NCBI GenBank assembly: GCA_022653075.1
Contig: JALCSB010000010.1
Span: 1 to 64,000, forward strand
Source of the DNA: Intestinimonas sp.
Lineage (GTDB): Bacteria; Bacillota; Clostridia; Oscillospirales; Oscillospiraceae
Direction of reading: 5' to 3'
DNA length: 64,000 nucleotides
Positions within the stretch are counted from its first letter, which is position 1. The number at the start of each line of letters is the position of its first letter. The notes beneath the pieces are model-generated. The model worked only from the letters and a program-made list of their open reading frames with translations. It ran no database searches and was not told where the DNA came from. Shown in pieces: positions 44,554 through 55,982 of the stretch. The position numbers and the translations under genes are program-made.

Positions 44554-46797
44554 ATGATACAGACAAAGGATGTGACTCAGAGCTTGGAGCATGCAGAGGA
44601 ACTAATTTCAATGGAGGGTACCGTAGACTCTGTCATTTTTCGGAACGAGGAAAACGGCTACACCGTTCTGCGGCTGGATACCGGTGGGAACGAACCGGCG
44701 ACCGTGGTGGGCTGCATGCCTGGTACTGCACCCGGAGAGGGGCTTCAGGTTCAAGGGTACTGGAGCCGGCATAGCTCCTATGGCGCTCAGTTTAAAGCGG
44801 AAGTCATCCAGCGGAGCATCCCCCGGGGAAAAAAGGCTGTTTTTGACTATCTGGCCTCCGGCGCCATCCGGGGTATCGGCGCCGCCACCGCCCGCCGTTT
44901 GGTGGACGAATTCGGGGATGACCTTTTTCGCATTCTGGAAGAGGAACCGGAGTCACTGTCCCGCCTCAAGGGTATTACCCGAAAGCGGGCCGCACAGATC
45001 GGTGAATCCTTCCGCCAACAGATGGGAATGCGGCGGCTGCTGGAATTTTTATCGACCCACTCCTTGCCCCTTCAATTGGGTATGCCGCTCTACCGTCAGT
45101 ACGGAAATCGGGCGCTGGAGGTTCTGCGGGAAAATCCTTATCTTCTGCTGGGCGAGGAGCTGGGCGTACCTTTCTCCACTGCCGATGAACTGGCCCTTTC
45201 CCTCGGCATGGAGGGAGACGATCCTCAGCGTATTGAAGCCGCCCTGCTGTTCGAGCTGACCCACAACCTGAATAATGGACATGCCTTTCTGCCCCGGCGC
45301 AAGCTGATTCCCGCCACCGCTCAGCTCATCGGTGTGGAGGGCGAGTGCCTGGAAGATGGGTTGGAAGTCCTGCTGGAGCAGGGCTATGTGGTGGAGGAAA
45401 CCGTGGCCGGCGAGGATGCCTGCTATCTGTCTGCCCTGCACACGGCGGAAGTCTATGTCGCCTTCCGTCTGGGAGAAATGAGCGACCATGAGTTAAATCC
45501 GCCCCCCGGGCTGGACCGGCTTATCTCCCGGATTGAGCGGGAACAGGGCATCACCTATGCCCCTCAGCAGCGCAGCGCCGTGACCACGGCCGCCCGGCGT
45601 CAGGTTATGCTGCTGACCGGCGGACCGGGTACCGGCAAGACCACCTCCCTGCGGGGTGTGTTGGCTCTGTTTGATGCACTGGGACTGGAAACCGCACTGG
45701 CGGCCCCCACCGGCAGGGCGGCCAAGCGCCTGAGCGAAACCTGCGGAGCCGAGGCCTTCACCATTCACCGCCTGTTGGAAACCCAGTTTGACAATCATAC
45801 CGGCCAACTGGTTTTTTCCCATGACGAAAGCGACCCGCTGACTGCAGACGCCGTCATTGTGGACGAGACTTCAATGGTGGATATCGTGCTGATGCGAGCG
45901 CTGCTGGCCGCCCTGCGGGGCGATTGCCGGCTGGTTCTGGTTGGGGACCCGGATCAGCTCCCCTCCGTAGGGCCGGGCAACCTGCTCTCCGACCTGCTGC
46001 GCAGCGGCCGAGTCCCCACCGTGCGGCTCACCGAAATATTTCGTCAGGCTGCTCAGAGCGCCATCATCATGAATGCCCATTCCATTAATCGGGGGCAGCT
46101 TCCGGATCTGAGGAAAAACGATTCTGACTTTTTCTTTCTGCGTCGCCGGGACTCTCAGCGGCTGGTGGATACGATTGTGGAATTGGTCGCCCAGCGGCTG
46201 CCCCGGAACATGGACATCCCCTCCGACCAAATTCAGGTTCTCTCCCCCACCCGCAGGCGTCAAACCGGCACCGCCGCGCTCAATGAAGCGCTACAGGCCG
46301 CGCTGAATCCGGCCGCGCCGGACAAGCCGGAGCGGCGCTTCGGCTCCTATGTATTCCGTCTGGGCGATCGGGTGATGCAGGTGAAAAATAACTACGATAT
46401 TCTGTGGAAAAACAGCTCCGGTTCCGGCGCGGGCATGGGTATCTTCAACGGGGATATCGGACGGATTTCCGCCGTTGACCCGCGGGCCGAAACCATCACT
46501 GTGGATTTTGAGGGACGCACCGCTGAGTATAGTACCGATATGCTGGGGGAATTGGAGCCAGCCTATGCCATGACAGTACACAAAGCACAGGGCAGCGAAT
46601 ACCGAGCGGTCATTCTGGCGGCTCTGGACGGTGCGCCCATGCTGCTGACCCGTGGAGTCCTGTACACCGCCGTAACCCGCGCGCGGGAGCTGTTCATCGC
46701 CGTAGGTGAGGAGGCTGTGCTGGCCCGCATGGTGGCCAACGACCGGCAGCAGCGGCGCTATTCCGGTCTGCGGGCACGGCTGACTCAATACGGATAA
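44554..46797 (+). CDS. recD2: RecD2-like ATP-dependent DNA helicase (SF1)
   Basis: 747 residues. An N-terminal OB-like domain (EGTVDSVIFRNEENGYTVLRL), helix-hairpin-helix repeats (GIGAATARRLVDEFGDDLFRIL), then SF1 motifs: LLTGGPGTGKTTSLRG (Walker A), VIVDETSMVDIVLMRALL (Walker B), LVGDPDQLPSVGPGNLL, and the C-terminal AMTVHKAQGSEYRAVIL and TAVTRARELFIAVG. RecD2 acts in recombination and repair independently of RecBC. ATG 44554 has no good ribosome site; ATG 44611 (MEGTVDSV), with GAGGA ten bases upstream, may be the real start. Confidence 0.93.
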   Translation: MIQTKDVTQSLEHAEELISMEGTVDSVIFRNEENGYTVLRLDTGGNEPATVVGCMPGTAPGEGLQVQGYWSRHSSYGAQFKAEVIQRSIPRGKKAVFDYLASGAIRGIGAATARRLVDEFGDDLFRILEEEPESLSRLKGITRKRAAQIGESFRQQMGMRRLLEFLSTHSLPLQLGMPLYRQYGNRALEVLRENPYLLLGEELGVPFSTADELALSLGMEGDDPQRIEAALLFELTHNLNNGHAFLPRRKLIPATAQLIGVEGECLEDGLEVLLEQGYVVEETVAGEDACYLSALHTAEVYVAFRLGEMSDHELNPPPGLDRLISRIEREQGITYAPQQRSAVTTAARRQVMLLTGGPGTGKTTSLRGVLALFDALGLETALAAPTGRAAKRLSETCGAEAFTIHRLLETQFDNHTGQLVFSHDESDPLTADAVIVDETSMVDIVLMRALLAALRGDCRLVLVGDPDQLPSVGPGNLLSDLLRSGRVPTVRLTEIFRQAAQSAIIMNAHSINRGQLPDLRKNDSDFFFLRRRDSQRLVDTIVELVAQRLPRNMDIPSDQIQVLSPTRRRQTGTAALNEALQAALNPAAPDKPERRFGSYVFRLGDRVMQVKNNYDILWKNSSGSGAGMGIFNGDIGRISAVDPRAETITVDFEGRTAEYSTDMLGELEPAYAMTVHKAQGSEYRAVILAALDGAPMLLTRGVLYTAVTRARELFIAVGEEAVLARMVANDRQQRRYSGLRARLTQYG

Positions 46798-46851
46798 ATT
46801 TGATGTAGGCGGTGTTATATTTGATTCGAAATATACATTTTGGAATTTGAA

Positions 46852-47535
46852 ATGCGTCTAAAAAAACATAATGTGAATGGTTTGGCGGACTTTTTACTGG
46901 ATCTGCTCTTCCCACCGCGCTGTCCCTTTTGCCGGACACTGCTCCATCCCGGAGAGGGAGAATGCTGCCCCACCTGCAGAAAAACTCTCCCCTGGGCGGA
47001 AGGCGACGAAGCTGAACAGTACCTGGAGTTTATCTCCCTGTGCGTCTCGCCGCTTTGGTACCGGGACCAGGTACGGGACTGTATCCGGCGGTACAAATTT
47101 CACGGTGTAAGCAGCTATGCCACACCCTGCGGGCGGCTTTTGGCACGCTGTATTTCCGGCCATTTGTCTGGACGGTATGACCTTATTACTTGGGTGCCGC
47201 TCTCCGCCCGCCGGAAACGGGAGCGGGGTTATGACCAGGCGGAGCTTCTTGCTCGCCGTACGGCGGAGGTTCTGGGCGCTTCCACGCTTTGTCTGCTTCA
47301 AAAAGTACGCCATACTCCCGCATTGTCGGGTCTGGGCGGGGAGGTGTCAATCCGTCGGGCCAATGTACTAAACTGCTACCAGGTTCCGGATTCGGCTATG
47401 CCGGCCGGAGCGCGGGTCCTGCTGGTGGACGACGTGGTTACCACGGGTTCTACCCTATCTGAATGCGCACGCATACTTAGAACGGCAGGCGCAACTGATG
47501 TGGTATGCGCCACGCTGGCCCGTGCGCGGAAATGA
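46852..47535 (+). CDS. comF: ComF family phosphoribosyltransferase-like protein
   Basis: 227 residues. N-terminal zinc-finger-like CPFCRTLLHPGEGECCPTCRKTLPW, then a PRTase-like domain with LITWVPLSARRKRERGYDQAELLA and the PRPP-loop RVLLVDDVVTTGSTLSECARIL. ComF is a competence-associated protein. The ATG at 46852 is used with GGA upstream; TTG 46840 is the alternative. It lies 54 bases after recD2, possibly cotranscribed. Confidence 0.88.
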   Translation: MRLKKHNVNGLADFLLDLLFPPRCPFCRTLLHPGEGECCPTCRKTLPWAEGDEAEQYLEFISLCVSPLWYRDQVRDCIRRYKFHGVSSYATPCGRLLARCISGHLSGRYDLITWVPLSARRKRERGYDQAELLARRTAEVLGASTLCLLQKVRHTPALSGLGGEVSIRRANVLNCYQVPDSAMPAGARVLLVDDVVTTGSTLSECARILRTAGATDVVCATLARARK

Positions 47536-47569
47536 GTGACGGATTCACTCGAAATCCAGAAAATAATTG

Positions 47570-47598
47570 TTGAAACCGCCGCGCTTTCCGATTATAAT
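47570..47598 (+). promoter_or_regulatory. sigma-A promoter of the mreB-type gene
   Basis: TTGAAA, 17-base spacer, perfect TATAAT. The ORF start is about 110 bases downstream. Confidence 0.8.
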
Positions 47599-47705
47599 AA
47601 AAATGATACAGTAGCTTTTCATTTTGCCGTTCTGTTTGGAGTGTGTAAAAGATGGGTTTCTGGGCTAAACTATGTCAGAAGCTAAGTAGATTTCGAGGTG
47701 CAGGT

Positions 47706-48731
47706 ATGTTCAGTAAAGATATAGGCATTGATTTGGGGACCGCGTCCATTCTGGTTTATGTGAAGGGAAAAGGCGTGGTTTTGCGCGAGCCTTCCGTGGT
47801 TGCCATTGATAAAAATACAGGAAAACTCCTGAAGGTGGGTACCGATGCACAGAAAATGCTGGGCCGTACCCCGGGTAATATTGTCGCAATCCGTCCGCTA
47901 CGCGAGGGCGTTATTTCCGACTATGATATGACCGAACGTATGCTCCGTGAATTTATTCGCAAAGTAACTTCTTTTCGCGTGTTCAAGCCCCGTGTGGTAA
48001 TCTGCGTCCCATCCGGCATCACTGAGGTGGAGGAGCGTGCTGTCATCGACGCAGGCGTGCAGGCGGGCGGCCGCCGCGTCTACCTGATCGAGGAACCGCT
48101 GGCCGCCGCAATTGGCGCCGGTATCGACATTAATCAGGCCGATGGTCATATGATCGTGGATATCGGCGGCGGCACCACCGATATTGCGGTCATTTCCCTG
48201 TCCGGTATTGTGGAGTCCGCTTCCATCAAAATCGCAGGCGACCAGTTCGATGAGGCCATTATCAAGTACATACGCCGGAAGCACAATGTGCTCATCGGTG
48301 AACGTACTGCTGAAGAGTTGAAGATTGCCATCGGCTGCGTTTTTCCCCGCCCCGAGGAGCAGTCCATTGAGATCAAGGGCCGTTGCCTGATGACGGGTCT
48401 GCCCCGTGTATTCACCGTTACATCGTCAGAGATGATTGAGGCTTTTGAGGAACCCTCCACCCGTATTCTGGAGGCCATCCACAGTGTGCTGGAACGTACA
48501 CCGCCCGAGCTGGTGGCTGACATTTCCACCAACGGGATTGTGATGACCGGCGGTGGCAGTTTGATTTGGGGTTTCGATAAGCTGATTGAATCTCATACCG
48601 GCATCACTACCAACGTGGCAGACGACGCAATCTCCTGCGTGGCCTATGGCACGGGCAAAAGTCTGGAATGGGTGGGGGATATGCAGGATGGCACCATCAA
48701 CATTTCCCGCCGCAAGCAGATGAACCACTAA
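47706..48731 (+). CDS. mreB: rod shape-determining protein, MreB/Mbl family
   Basis: 341 residues. The actin-like ATPase landmarks are IGIDLGTASILVYVKGKGVVLREPSVVAID, VCVPSGITEVEERAV, MIVDIGGGTTDIAVISL and GIVMTGGGSLIWGFDKLI. It forms filaments that guide lateral wall synthesis. ATG 47706 gives the usual N-terminus (MFSKDIGIDLG) and has GAGG upstream; the track's 47652 start adds 18 residues. mreC and mreD are not adjacent, so it may equally be the Mbl paralogue. Confidence 0.93.
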   Translation: MFSKDIGIDLGTASILVYVKGKGVVLREPSVVAIDKNTGKLLKVGTDAQKMLGRTPGNIVAIRPLREGVISDYDMTERMLREFIRKVTSFRVFKPRVVICVPSGITEVEERAVIDAGVQAGGRRVYLIEEPLAAAIGAGIDINQADGHMIVDIGGGTTDIAVISLSGIVESASIKIAGDQFDEAIIKYIRRKHNVLIGERTAEELKIAIGCVFPRPEEQSIEIKGRCLMTGLPRVFTVTSSEMIEAFEEPSTRILEAIHSVLERTPPELVADISTNGIVMTGGGSLIWGFDKLIESHTGITTNVADDAISCVAYGTGKSLEWVGDMQDGTINISRRKQMNH

Positions 48732-48799
48732 TTCAACCTGATAAACGGCCACTCCCCGCTGTGCGGCGGGTGGCCGCTTTTTTACAGGAGGTACTGGAT

Positions 48800-49375
48800 G
48801 TGAAAAAATATCTGAATGGACCATCGATTTTTCTGGGGCTGATTTGCTTCGCCGTATTTATGGTGGCCGCCTGTGCCTTTTATTATCTCACTGCCGGTGT
48901 GTTCGTCAGCGCGGAGGTAGCTGCACTCTATGCGGCGCTAGCCGCGCTGGGCGGCCTTGCCGTTATTTTCTGCCGTTTTCTTTTCGCTATTTTCTTCTAC
49001 ATCGGTTGTCTACTGGGCTGGCTCTCCGGCCGTTATATTGGCAGTCTGGAGGGTGCGTTCGCCCCTACCGCCGGGCTGATTTGCACCTTTTTTCTGATTT
49101 CCGTATTTTCTCTTATCGGGGTCTACCTGGAATATCACCGGATCCGCCGCAGCATCCGGAAATCGCGTGCCCGCCGGGAGCAGGAGGAACAAAAGTCCAG
49201 CGCGGCGGCGGCAGCCATGAATACCGAGCATCTCTCCCACTTTCATGTGTCAGGACAGAATGACGGCGGATCTACCACTGTTTGTTCTCCACCGATGGAA
49301 TCCACACAGGAAACAACCGCAACCGATTCAGCAGAAGTCTCTCAAACTGGTCATAAAAATGGGCCTCAGAATTAA
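48800..49375 (+). CDS. hypothetical membrane protein
   Basis: 191 residues from GTG 48800 (AGGAGGTACTGGAT upstream); the track's 48668 start overlaps mreB. Four hydrophobic helices in the first 115 residues (IFLGLICFAVFMVAACAFYYL; VAALYAALAALGGLAVIFCRFLFAIFFYIGCLLGWLSG; GLICTFFLISVFSLIGVYLEY), then a basic stretch (RIRRSIRKSRARREQEEQK) and a Ser/Thr-rich tail. I recognise no family. The terminator stem overlaps its last six codons. Confidence 0.75.
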   Translation: MKKYLNGPSIFLGLICFAVFMVAACAFYYLTAGVFVSAEVAALYAALAALGGLAVIFCRFLFAIFFYIGCLLGWLSGRYIGSLEGAFAPTAGLICTFFLISVFSLIGVYLEYHRIRRSIRKSRARREQEEQKSSAAAAAMNTEHLSHFHVSGQNDGGSTTVCSPPMESTQETTATDSAEVSQTGHKNGPQN

Positions 49376-49434
49376 TTCTGAGGCCCATTTTTATGAGTTC
49401 TGTCTCATGGCACACCAACGAGACAGAATTTTTT
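49355..49434. terminator. two tandem terminator hairpins between convergent genes
   Basis: First, AAAAATGGGCCTCAGAAT and its exact complement (49355-49392), overlapping the end of the membrane-protein gene and bidirectional. Second, TTCTGTCTC / GAGACAGAA followed by T6 on the plus strand (49398-49434). Confidence 0.9.
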
Positions 49435-49516
49435 ATTATCTTTTCTTCCCGAAGTCTCTCAGGTCTCAATCAGGACACCTGATTTTTCTGAATCGGCAGG
49501 CAGGCCAGATGCAGTT

Positions 49517-50800
49517 TTATACAGTGGCCAGAGCCTGCTCCAGGTCCCGGAGAATGTCCCCAATGTCCTCAATCCCCACAGACAGACGCACCAGGTCGGG
49601 CGACACACCCGCAGCCGCCAGCTCCGCATCATTCATCTGCCGATGTGTGGTGGACGCGGGATGAAGTACACAGGTTTTGGCGTCGGCCACATGGGTGGCA
49701 ATAGACGCCAGTTTTAGACCGGCCATAAACTTCTCCGCACCGGCGCGGCCACCCTTTACGCCAAAAGAAACTACACCGCAGGTGCCCTTTGGCATGTACT
49801 TTCTGGCAATCTCATAGCAGGGGTCATCGGGCAGACCGGGGTAGCGTATCCAGCTCACTTTGTCGCTGTGTTTCAAAAACTGAGCCGCTTTCAGCGCGTT
49901 TTCGCAGTGGCGGGGCACCCGCAGATGCAGGGTCTCCAGCCCCAGCCCCAACAGGAAAGCGTTCATCGGCGCGGGAATGGAGCCGAAGTCGCGCATCAGC
50001 TGCGCGGTAGCCTTGGTGATAAAGGCCCCGCCCAGCCCAAAGCGTTCGGTGTAAGTCACACCGTGATAGGACTCATCCGGCGTGGTCAGTCCCGGATACT
50101 TATCCGGGTATTGGGTCCAGTCAAATTTTCCGGAGTCTACAATGGCCCCGCCCACAGCCGCGGCGTGGCCATCCATATACTTGGTGGTCGAGTGCGTTAC
50201 AATATCCGCGCCCCACTCAAAGGGGCGGCAGTTCACCGGCGTTGGAAATGTATTATCTACAATGAGCGGCACACCGTGGGCATGGGCCGCGGCCGCGAAC
50301 TTCTCGATATCCAGCACCGTCAGGGCTGGATTGGCGATGGTCTCCCCGAACACAGCCTTGGTATTTGGCCGAAACGCGGCGTCCAGCTCCTCTGGAGTAC
50401 AGTCCGCTTCCACAAAGGTAAAGTCGATGCCCATGCGCTTCATGGTCACGGCAAAAAGATTATAGGTCCCCCCATAGATAGAGGAAGACGACACCACATG
50501 GTCGCCAGCCGAGCAGATATTGAACATGGCGTAAAAGGAAGCGGCTTGGCCGGAGGAGGTCAGCATGGCCGCAGTCCCGCCCTCCAATGCGCAAATCTTC
50601 GCCGCCACATGGTCGTTGGTGGGGTTCTGAAGGCGGGTATAGAAATAGCCCTCCTTCTCCAGATCAAACAGCGCGCCCATGGCAGCTCCGGTGGCGTAGC
50701 GAAAGGTTGTACTCTGCACAATGGGAAAATTACGGGGCTCTCCGTTTCCGGCCGTATAGCCGCCGTGGACGCAATTGGTATCAAGCTGATAATCAGACAT
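49517..50800 (-). CDS. metY: O-acetylhomoserine sulfhydrylase-type Cys/Met metabolism PLP enzyme
   Basis: 427 residues, the MetY size. Landmarks: NFPIVQSTTFRYATGAAMGALFDLEKEGYFYTRLQNPTNDHVAAKICALEGG, DNTFPTPVNCRPFEWGADIVTHSTTKYMDGHAAAVGG (PLP lysine in STTKY) and LSVGIEDIGDILRDLEQAL. It converts O-acetylhomoserine and sulfide to homocysteine, or acts on a related acyl-homoserine. ATG 50800 has AAAGGAAG/GGAGG upstream. Links with hom/lysC at the other end of the window through methionine synthesis. A methionine gamma-lyase role is possible. Confidence 0.92.
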   Translation of the reverse strand: MSDYQLDTNCVHGGYTAGNGEPRNFPIVQSTTFRYATGAAMGALFDLEKEGYFYTRLQNPTNDHVAAKICALEGGTAAMLTSSGQAASFYAMFNICSAGDHVVSSSSIYGGTYNLFAVTMKRMGIDFTFVEADCTPEELDAAFRPNTKAVFGETIANPALTVLDIEKFAAAAHAHGVPLIVDNTFPTPVNCRPFEWGADIVTHSTTKYMDGHAAAVGGAIVDSGKFDWTQYPDKYPGLTTPDESYHGVTYTERFGLGGAFITKATAQLMRDFGSIPAPMNAFLLGLGLETLHLRVPRHCENALKAAQFLKHSDKVSWIRYPGLPDDPCYEIARKYMPKGTCGVVSFGVKGGRAGAEKFMAGLKLASIATHVADAKTCVLHPASTTHRQMNDAELAAAGVSPDLVRLSVGIEDIGDILRDLEQALATV

Positions 50801-50858
50801 GGAACTTCTTCCTTTCCTCCCGATGGGCACGGCACTGTGCCGCATTGATATTTTTATT

Positions 50859-50888
50859 ATCCTAATCCCAAACGTGGCGGTTTGTCAA
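50859..50888 (-). promoter_or_regulatory. sigma-A promoter of metY
   Basis: Minus strand: consensus TTGACA, 18-base spacer, TAGGAT. The leader of about 50 bases is too short for an S-box or T-box. Confidence 0.6.
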
Positions 50889-50943
50889 CCTGTTTATCTT
50901 TGAGTCAGAAACTGACGTATGCGGGACTGCCCAAGCTATGGCC

Positions 50944-51783
50944 CTAGTCCTTCATCATATGGACATTCAAATGATTATAGGTCATCTCGATGCCATGCTG
51001 GTCAAAAGATGCCTTGACCTGCTCCAGCATGTCGTAATAGACATCCCAGTAGTCCCCCGTGGCACACCAGGCGCGTAGCGCATAGTCGATGGCGCTGTCC
51101 TGGTAGGCACTGACACGAACAAACGGTTCCGGCTCATGCAAAACCATTGGGTGCTTCCGCACCGTCTCCAGAATCGCGGCTTTAACCTGTTCTACCGGCG
51201 CATCATAGGAGGCCGAAAAGATAAGGTCCACTCTCCGCCGCTCCTGATCTGTATAATTGCTGATTTTCTCGCCGGAGATCTGCCCGTTGGGGACAAAAAT
51301 AATCTTGTTGTCGATCGTTCGGATTTTGGTATAGACCATTCCAACGTCCGCTACCGTGCCGCTGATTCCACCGGCCTCTACGAAATCTCCTACCTTAAAC
51401 GGTTTGGAGATCAGTACCATAATACCTCCCGCCAAATTGGCCAGGATGTTCTGAACGGCCAGAGAAACGGCCAAGCCAACCACACTGAGTACCGCAATGA
51501 GTGACGTGGCGTCAATTCCAAGCGAGCTGGCCACAATTAGAATCGTAATAAACCACAGAAGAATGCGTAGGCTGGAGCGCAGGAACGTGTGCAGACTGCG
51601 CTCCACGTTTAGCCGGTTGATTGCCCGGTTCATTAGATGCATTATGACTTTCATGGCAATCAGACAGACCACCAGCAAAATCACAGCACGCAGGATTGTC
51701 TGTGCCAGTACTGCGCCGCTTTCCGCTTGGAGAGCGCTGGCCACCTGACTCACATTTTTTGTTAGTTCTTCTGTCCCTGTCAT
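50944..51783 (-). CDS. small-conductance mechanosensitive channel (MscS family)
   Basis: 279 residues. Three N-terminal helices (ILRAVILLVVCLIAMKVIMHLM; RILLWFITILIVASSLG; SLIAVLSVVGLAVSLAVQNILANLAGGIMVLISKPF) and the MscS beta domain (FKVGDFVEAGGISGTVADVGMVYTKIRTIDNKIIFVPNGQI). It is a turgor release valve. AGGAGG precedes the ATG. Confidence 0.92.
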   Translation of the reverse strand: MTGTEELTKNVSQVASALQAESGAVLAQTILRAVILLVVCLIAMKVIMHLMNRAINRLNVERSLHTFLRSSLRILLWFITILIVASSLGIDATSLIAVLSVVGLAVSLAVQNILANLAGGIMVLISKPFKVGDFVEAGGISGTVADVGMVYTKIRTIDNKIIFVPNGQISGEKISNYTDQERRRVDLIFSASYDAPVEQVKAAILETVRKHPMVLHEPEPFVRVSAYQDSAIDYALRAWCATGDYWDVYYDMLEQVKASFDQHGIEMTYNHLNVHMMKD

Positions 51784-51834
51784 CGCTGCCCTTATCCTCC
51801 TATGCTTTTTATCTCAATTTCATTGGATAGAAAA

Positions 51835-51866
51835 CGGGGCGGCCCGCACATGGGCCGCCCCGTTCA
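51835..51866 (-). terminator. intrinsic terminator of the str operon after tuf
   Basis: Stem CGGGGCGGCCC / GGGCCGCCCCG followed on the minus strand by TTTTC. Confidence 0.9.
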
Positions 51867-51878
51867 GGCAAAACAAAC

Positions 51879-53081
<1,203 letters not shown>

Positions 53082-53180
53082 GTTTTGTAATCCTCCTTAT
53101 ATCAGCAGGTTTTCAAATTTTTTGATTCATTCATATTGCAGTTGCTATTTTATCGCATGAAACTGCAAATTGCAAGAGAT

Positions 53181-55289
53181 TTATTCCTCGTCCTTGCGTC
53201 CACGTTGAGCAATTATCTTTTCCGCAATGCTCTTGGGAATCTCAACATAACTGTGTGGCTCCATAGAGTACTGGCCACGGCCCTGCGTACGGGAGCGAAG
53301 GTCGGTTGCATAGCCGAACATCTCGGACAAAGGTACCAGCGCATCGATCTGCTGGGCACCGGAGCGGGCTTCCATGCCCTGGATCTGGCCGCGGCGGGAA
53401 TTCAGATCGCCCATCACGTCACCCATATAGTCCTCAGGAACGATGACAGCCACCTTCATAATAGGTTCAAGCAGAACAGGGCCGGCCTTGCGGCAGGCTT
53501 GTTTAAAAGCCATGGAACCGGCAATCTTAAAGGCCATTTCAGAGGAGTCCACTTCGTGGAAGGAGCCGTCGTACAGTGTGACCTTGACATCCTCCACCGG
53601 GTAACCGGCCAGTATACCGGCCTGCATGGCACCCTGAATACCGGTGTCAACAGCAGGAATATATTCCTTGGGGATGGCACCGCCTACAATGGCGTTCACA
53701 AACTCATAGCCCTTACCGGACTCGTTGGGTTCCACATGGATCTTAACATGACCATATTGGCCCTTGCCGCCGGACTGACGGGCATACTTGGTATCCTGAT
53801 CCACCGCCTTGCGGATGGTTTCTTTGTAGGCGACCTGGGGTGCGCCCACATTAGCCTCGACCTTGAACTCGCGGAGAAGGCGGTCCACAATAATCTCCAG
53901 ATGCAATTCGCCCATGCCGGCAATAATGGTCTGGCCGGTCTCCTCATCCGTGTAAGTCTTGAACGTCGGGTCCTCTTCCGCCAGCTTAATAAGCGCCAGA
54001 CTCATCTTCTCTTGGCCAGCCTTCGTCTTAGGCTCAATGGCCACGCGGATAACAGGATCGGGGAATTCCATAGACTCTAGGATAATAGGGCTTTTCTCAT
54101 CACAGAGGGTATCGCCCGTCGTCGTATTTTTCAAACCGACAGCGGCCTCAATATCGCCGGAGTAGACTTGATCGATATCCTCCCTGTGATTTGCACGCAT
54201 CTGCAAAATACGGCCGATGCGTTCCTTGACGTCCTTGGTACTGTTCAGTACAGAGGACCCGGTACTCAGTGTGCCGGAATAGACACGGAAGAAAGACAGG
54301 CGGCCCACATAGGGGTCCGTCATAATCTTAAATGCGAGGGCGGAGAAGGGGGCGCTGTCATCGGCAGGACGCTCATCCTCCTCACCGGTATCGGGATTGG
54401 TACCCTTAATGGGCGGAATATCCGTCGGGGAGGGGAGATAATCCACGATAGCGTCCAGCAACTTCTGAACACCCTTATTTTTATAGGAGGTACCACAGGT
54501 TACGGGCACAAACTTGTTGTCAATCGTACCCTGCCGGATAACCTTGCGGATCAGATCCTGAGAGATCGGCTTCTCTTCCAGCGCCAACTCCATGATCTCG
54601 TCGGACAGATCCGCGCAGGCATCGATCAGCTTGGTCCGATACTCCTGGGCCAACTCCAACATGTCTTCGGGAATCTTCTCCACACGCATGTCTTTGCCCA
54701 TCTCATCATAATAAATATCAGCATCCATCTCTACCAGATCGATGATCCCTTTAAAGGTGTCTTCACTGCCGATGGGAAGCTGAATGGGCACTGCGTTACA
54801 CTTCAGACGTTCATGGATCATGTCCAGTACATTATAGAAGTTGGCGCCCATAATATCCATTTTGTTAACATAGATCATGCGGGGAACTTTGTAGTGGTCG
54901 GCCTGCCGCCAGACAGTCTCAGACTGTGGCTCAACACCGCCCTTAGCGCACATTACGGTCACGGAACCATCCAACACACGCAGAGAACGCTCCACTTCCA
55001 CAGTGAAGTCTACATGGCCCGGGGTATCAATGATATTGATACGGGTCTGGGGAAATTGGTCCTTGGTCCCTTTCCAAAAACAGGTGGTGGCGGCAGAGGT
55101 AATGGTAATGCCGCGCTCCTGCTCCTGCGCCATCCAGTCCATGGTGGCAGCGCCATCATGCACTTCGCCGATCTTATAGTTGACACCGGTGTAATAGAGA
55201 ATGCGCTCGGTGGTTGTCGTCTTGCCGGCATCGATGTGCGCCATGATACCAATATTTCTAGTGTTCTGTAAGGATACTTTCCTAGGCAT
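53181..55289 (-). CDS. fusA: translation elongation factor G
   Basis: 702 residues. Translocation GTPase. [16 protein letters not shown] (G1), [31 protein letters not shown]; domain IV and V sequences complete to QRGRKDEE. It lies 19 bases after rpsG and 99 bases before tuf, as in most str operons. Confidence 0.98.
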   Translation of the reverse strand: MPRKVSLQNTRNIGIMAHIDAGKTTTTERILYYTGVNYKIGEVHDGAATMDWMAQEQERGITITSAATTCFWKGTKDQFPQTRINIIDTPGHVDFTVEVERSLRVLDGSVTVMCAKGGVEPQSETVWRQADHYKVPRMIYVNKMDIMGANFYNVLDMIHERLKCNAVPIQLPIGSEDTFKGIIDLVEMDADIYYDEMGKDMRVEKIPEDMLELAQEYRTKLIDACADLSDEIMELALEEKPISQDLIRKVIRQGTIDNKFVPVTCGTSYKNKGVQKLLDAIVDYLPSPTDIPPIKGTNPDTGEEDERPADDSAPFSALAFKIMTDPYVGRLSFFRVYSGTLSTGSSVLNSTKDVKERIGRILQMRANHREDIDQVYSGDIEAAVGLKNTTTGDTLCDEKSPIILESMEFPDPVIRVAIEPKTKAGQEKMSLALIKLAEEDPTFKTYTDEETGQTIIAGMGELHLEIIVDRLLREFKVEANVGAPQVAYKETIRKAVDQDTKYARQSGGKGQYGHVKIHVEPNESGKGYEFVNAIVGGAIPKEYIPAVDTGIQGAMQAGILAGYPVEDVKVTLYDGSFHEVDSSEMAFKIAGSMAFKQACRKAGPVLLEPIMKVAVIVPEDYMGDVMGDLNSRRGQIQGMEARSGAQQIDALVPLSEMFGYATDLRSRTQGRGQYSMEPHSYVEIPKSIAEKIIAQRGRKDEE

Positions 55290-55308
55290 ACTCTAATAAC
55301 TCCTTATC

Positions 55309-55779
55309 CTACCAGCGGTAATGCGCGAAAGCCCTGTTGGACTCGGCCATCTTGTGGGTATCCTCGCGCTTCTTCACGGCGGAGCCAAGGTTATTGGCAG
55401 CGTCCATGATTTCGCCGGCAAGGCGTTCCTTCATCGTCTTTTCGCTGCGGGTGCGCGCATACGTGGTGAGCCAACGCAGACCCAAAGTCTGACGGCGCTC
55501 GGGGCGCACTTCAATCGGTACCTGATAAGTGGCACCGCCGACTCGGCGGGCTTTCACTTCCAGCGACGGCATAATGTTCTCAATGGCGGCGGTAAAGACA
55601 TCCAGCGGCTCCTTACCGGCTTTTTCCTTAATAATATCGAAAGCGCCGTAAACCACCTTTTGAGCGACACCCTTCTTACCGTCCAGCATAATACTGTTGA
55701 CCAGCTTGGTCACCAACACCGAGTTATACAGCGGATCGGGCAAAATCTCCCGCTTGGGTACGTTTCCTCTTCTTGGCAC
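55309..55779 (-). CDS. rpsG: 30S ribosomal protein S7
   Basis: 156 residues, exact family length, from GTG 55779 ([16 protein letters not shown]) with GGAGGG upstream; the track's longer start adds six residues. S7 binds the 16S rRNA 3' domain. In E. coli it also represses str-operon translation by binding the rpsL-rpsG spacer, and that spacer is well structured here. Confidence 0.98.
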   Translation of the reverse strand: MPRRGNVPKREILPDPLYNSVLVTKLVNSIMLDGKKGVAQKVVYGAFDIIKEKAGKEPLDVFTAAIENIMPSLEVKARRVGGATYQVPIEVRPERRQTLGLRWLTTYARTRSEKTMKERLAGEIMDAANNLGSAVKKREDTHKMAESNRAFAHYRW

Positions 55780-55834
55780 TTTGCTTCCCTCCTTCACAGT
55801 ATGATTTCATAGGTACTCGAAGATCCCGATGGAC

Positions 55835-55935
55835 CCCCGTGTAAAGACAAGTGCCTGCTTGTCCAGTGCCCGCCGGAAAAAACGTTTACCCTTTATTGAA
55901 TAAACGCTTTCAGGCAAGGCTGCTGCCTTGCGCCT
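55835..55935 (-). other. structured rpsL-rpsG spacer
   Basis: Within the 200-base spacer four hairpins can be drawn: GACAAG/CTTGTC (55846-55863), CGTTTA/TAAACG (55883-55906), GCAAGGC/GCCTTGC (55914-55931) and a short GCGC stem just after. They may serve S7 autoregulation or transcript processing. Confidence 0.4.
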
Positions 55936-55982
55936 TAAGCGCAAAAATGAGTTAAAACAATTTTCATCCAGCAAAAAGCGTT

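Noticed and set aside
50801-50943. S-box or T-box control of metY
   Set aside because: The leader after the promoter is only about 50 bases and contains neither the S-box core nor a T-box sequence.
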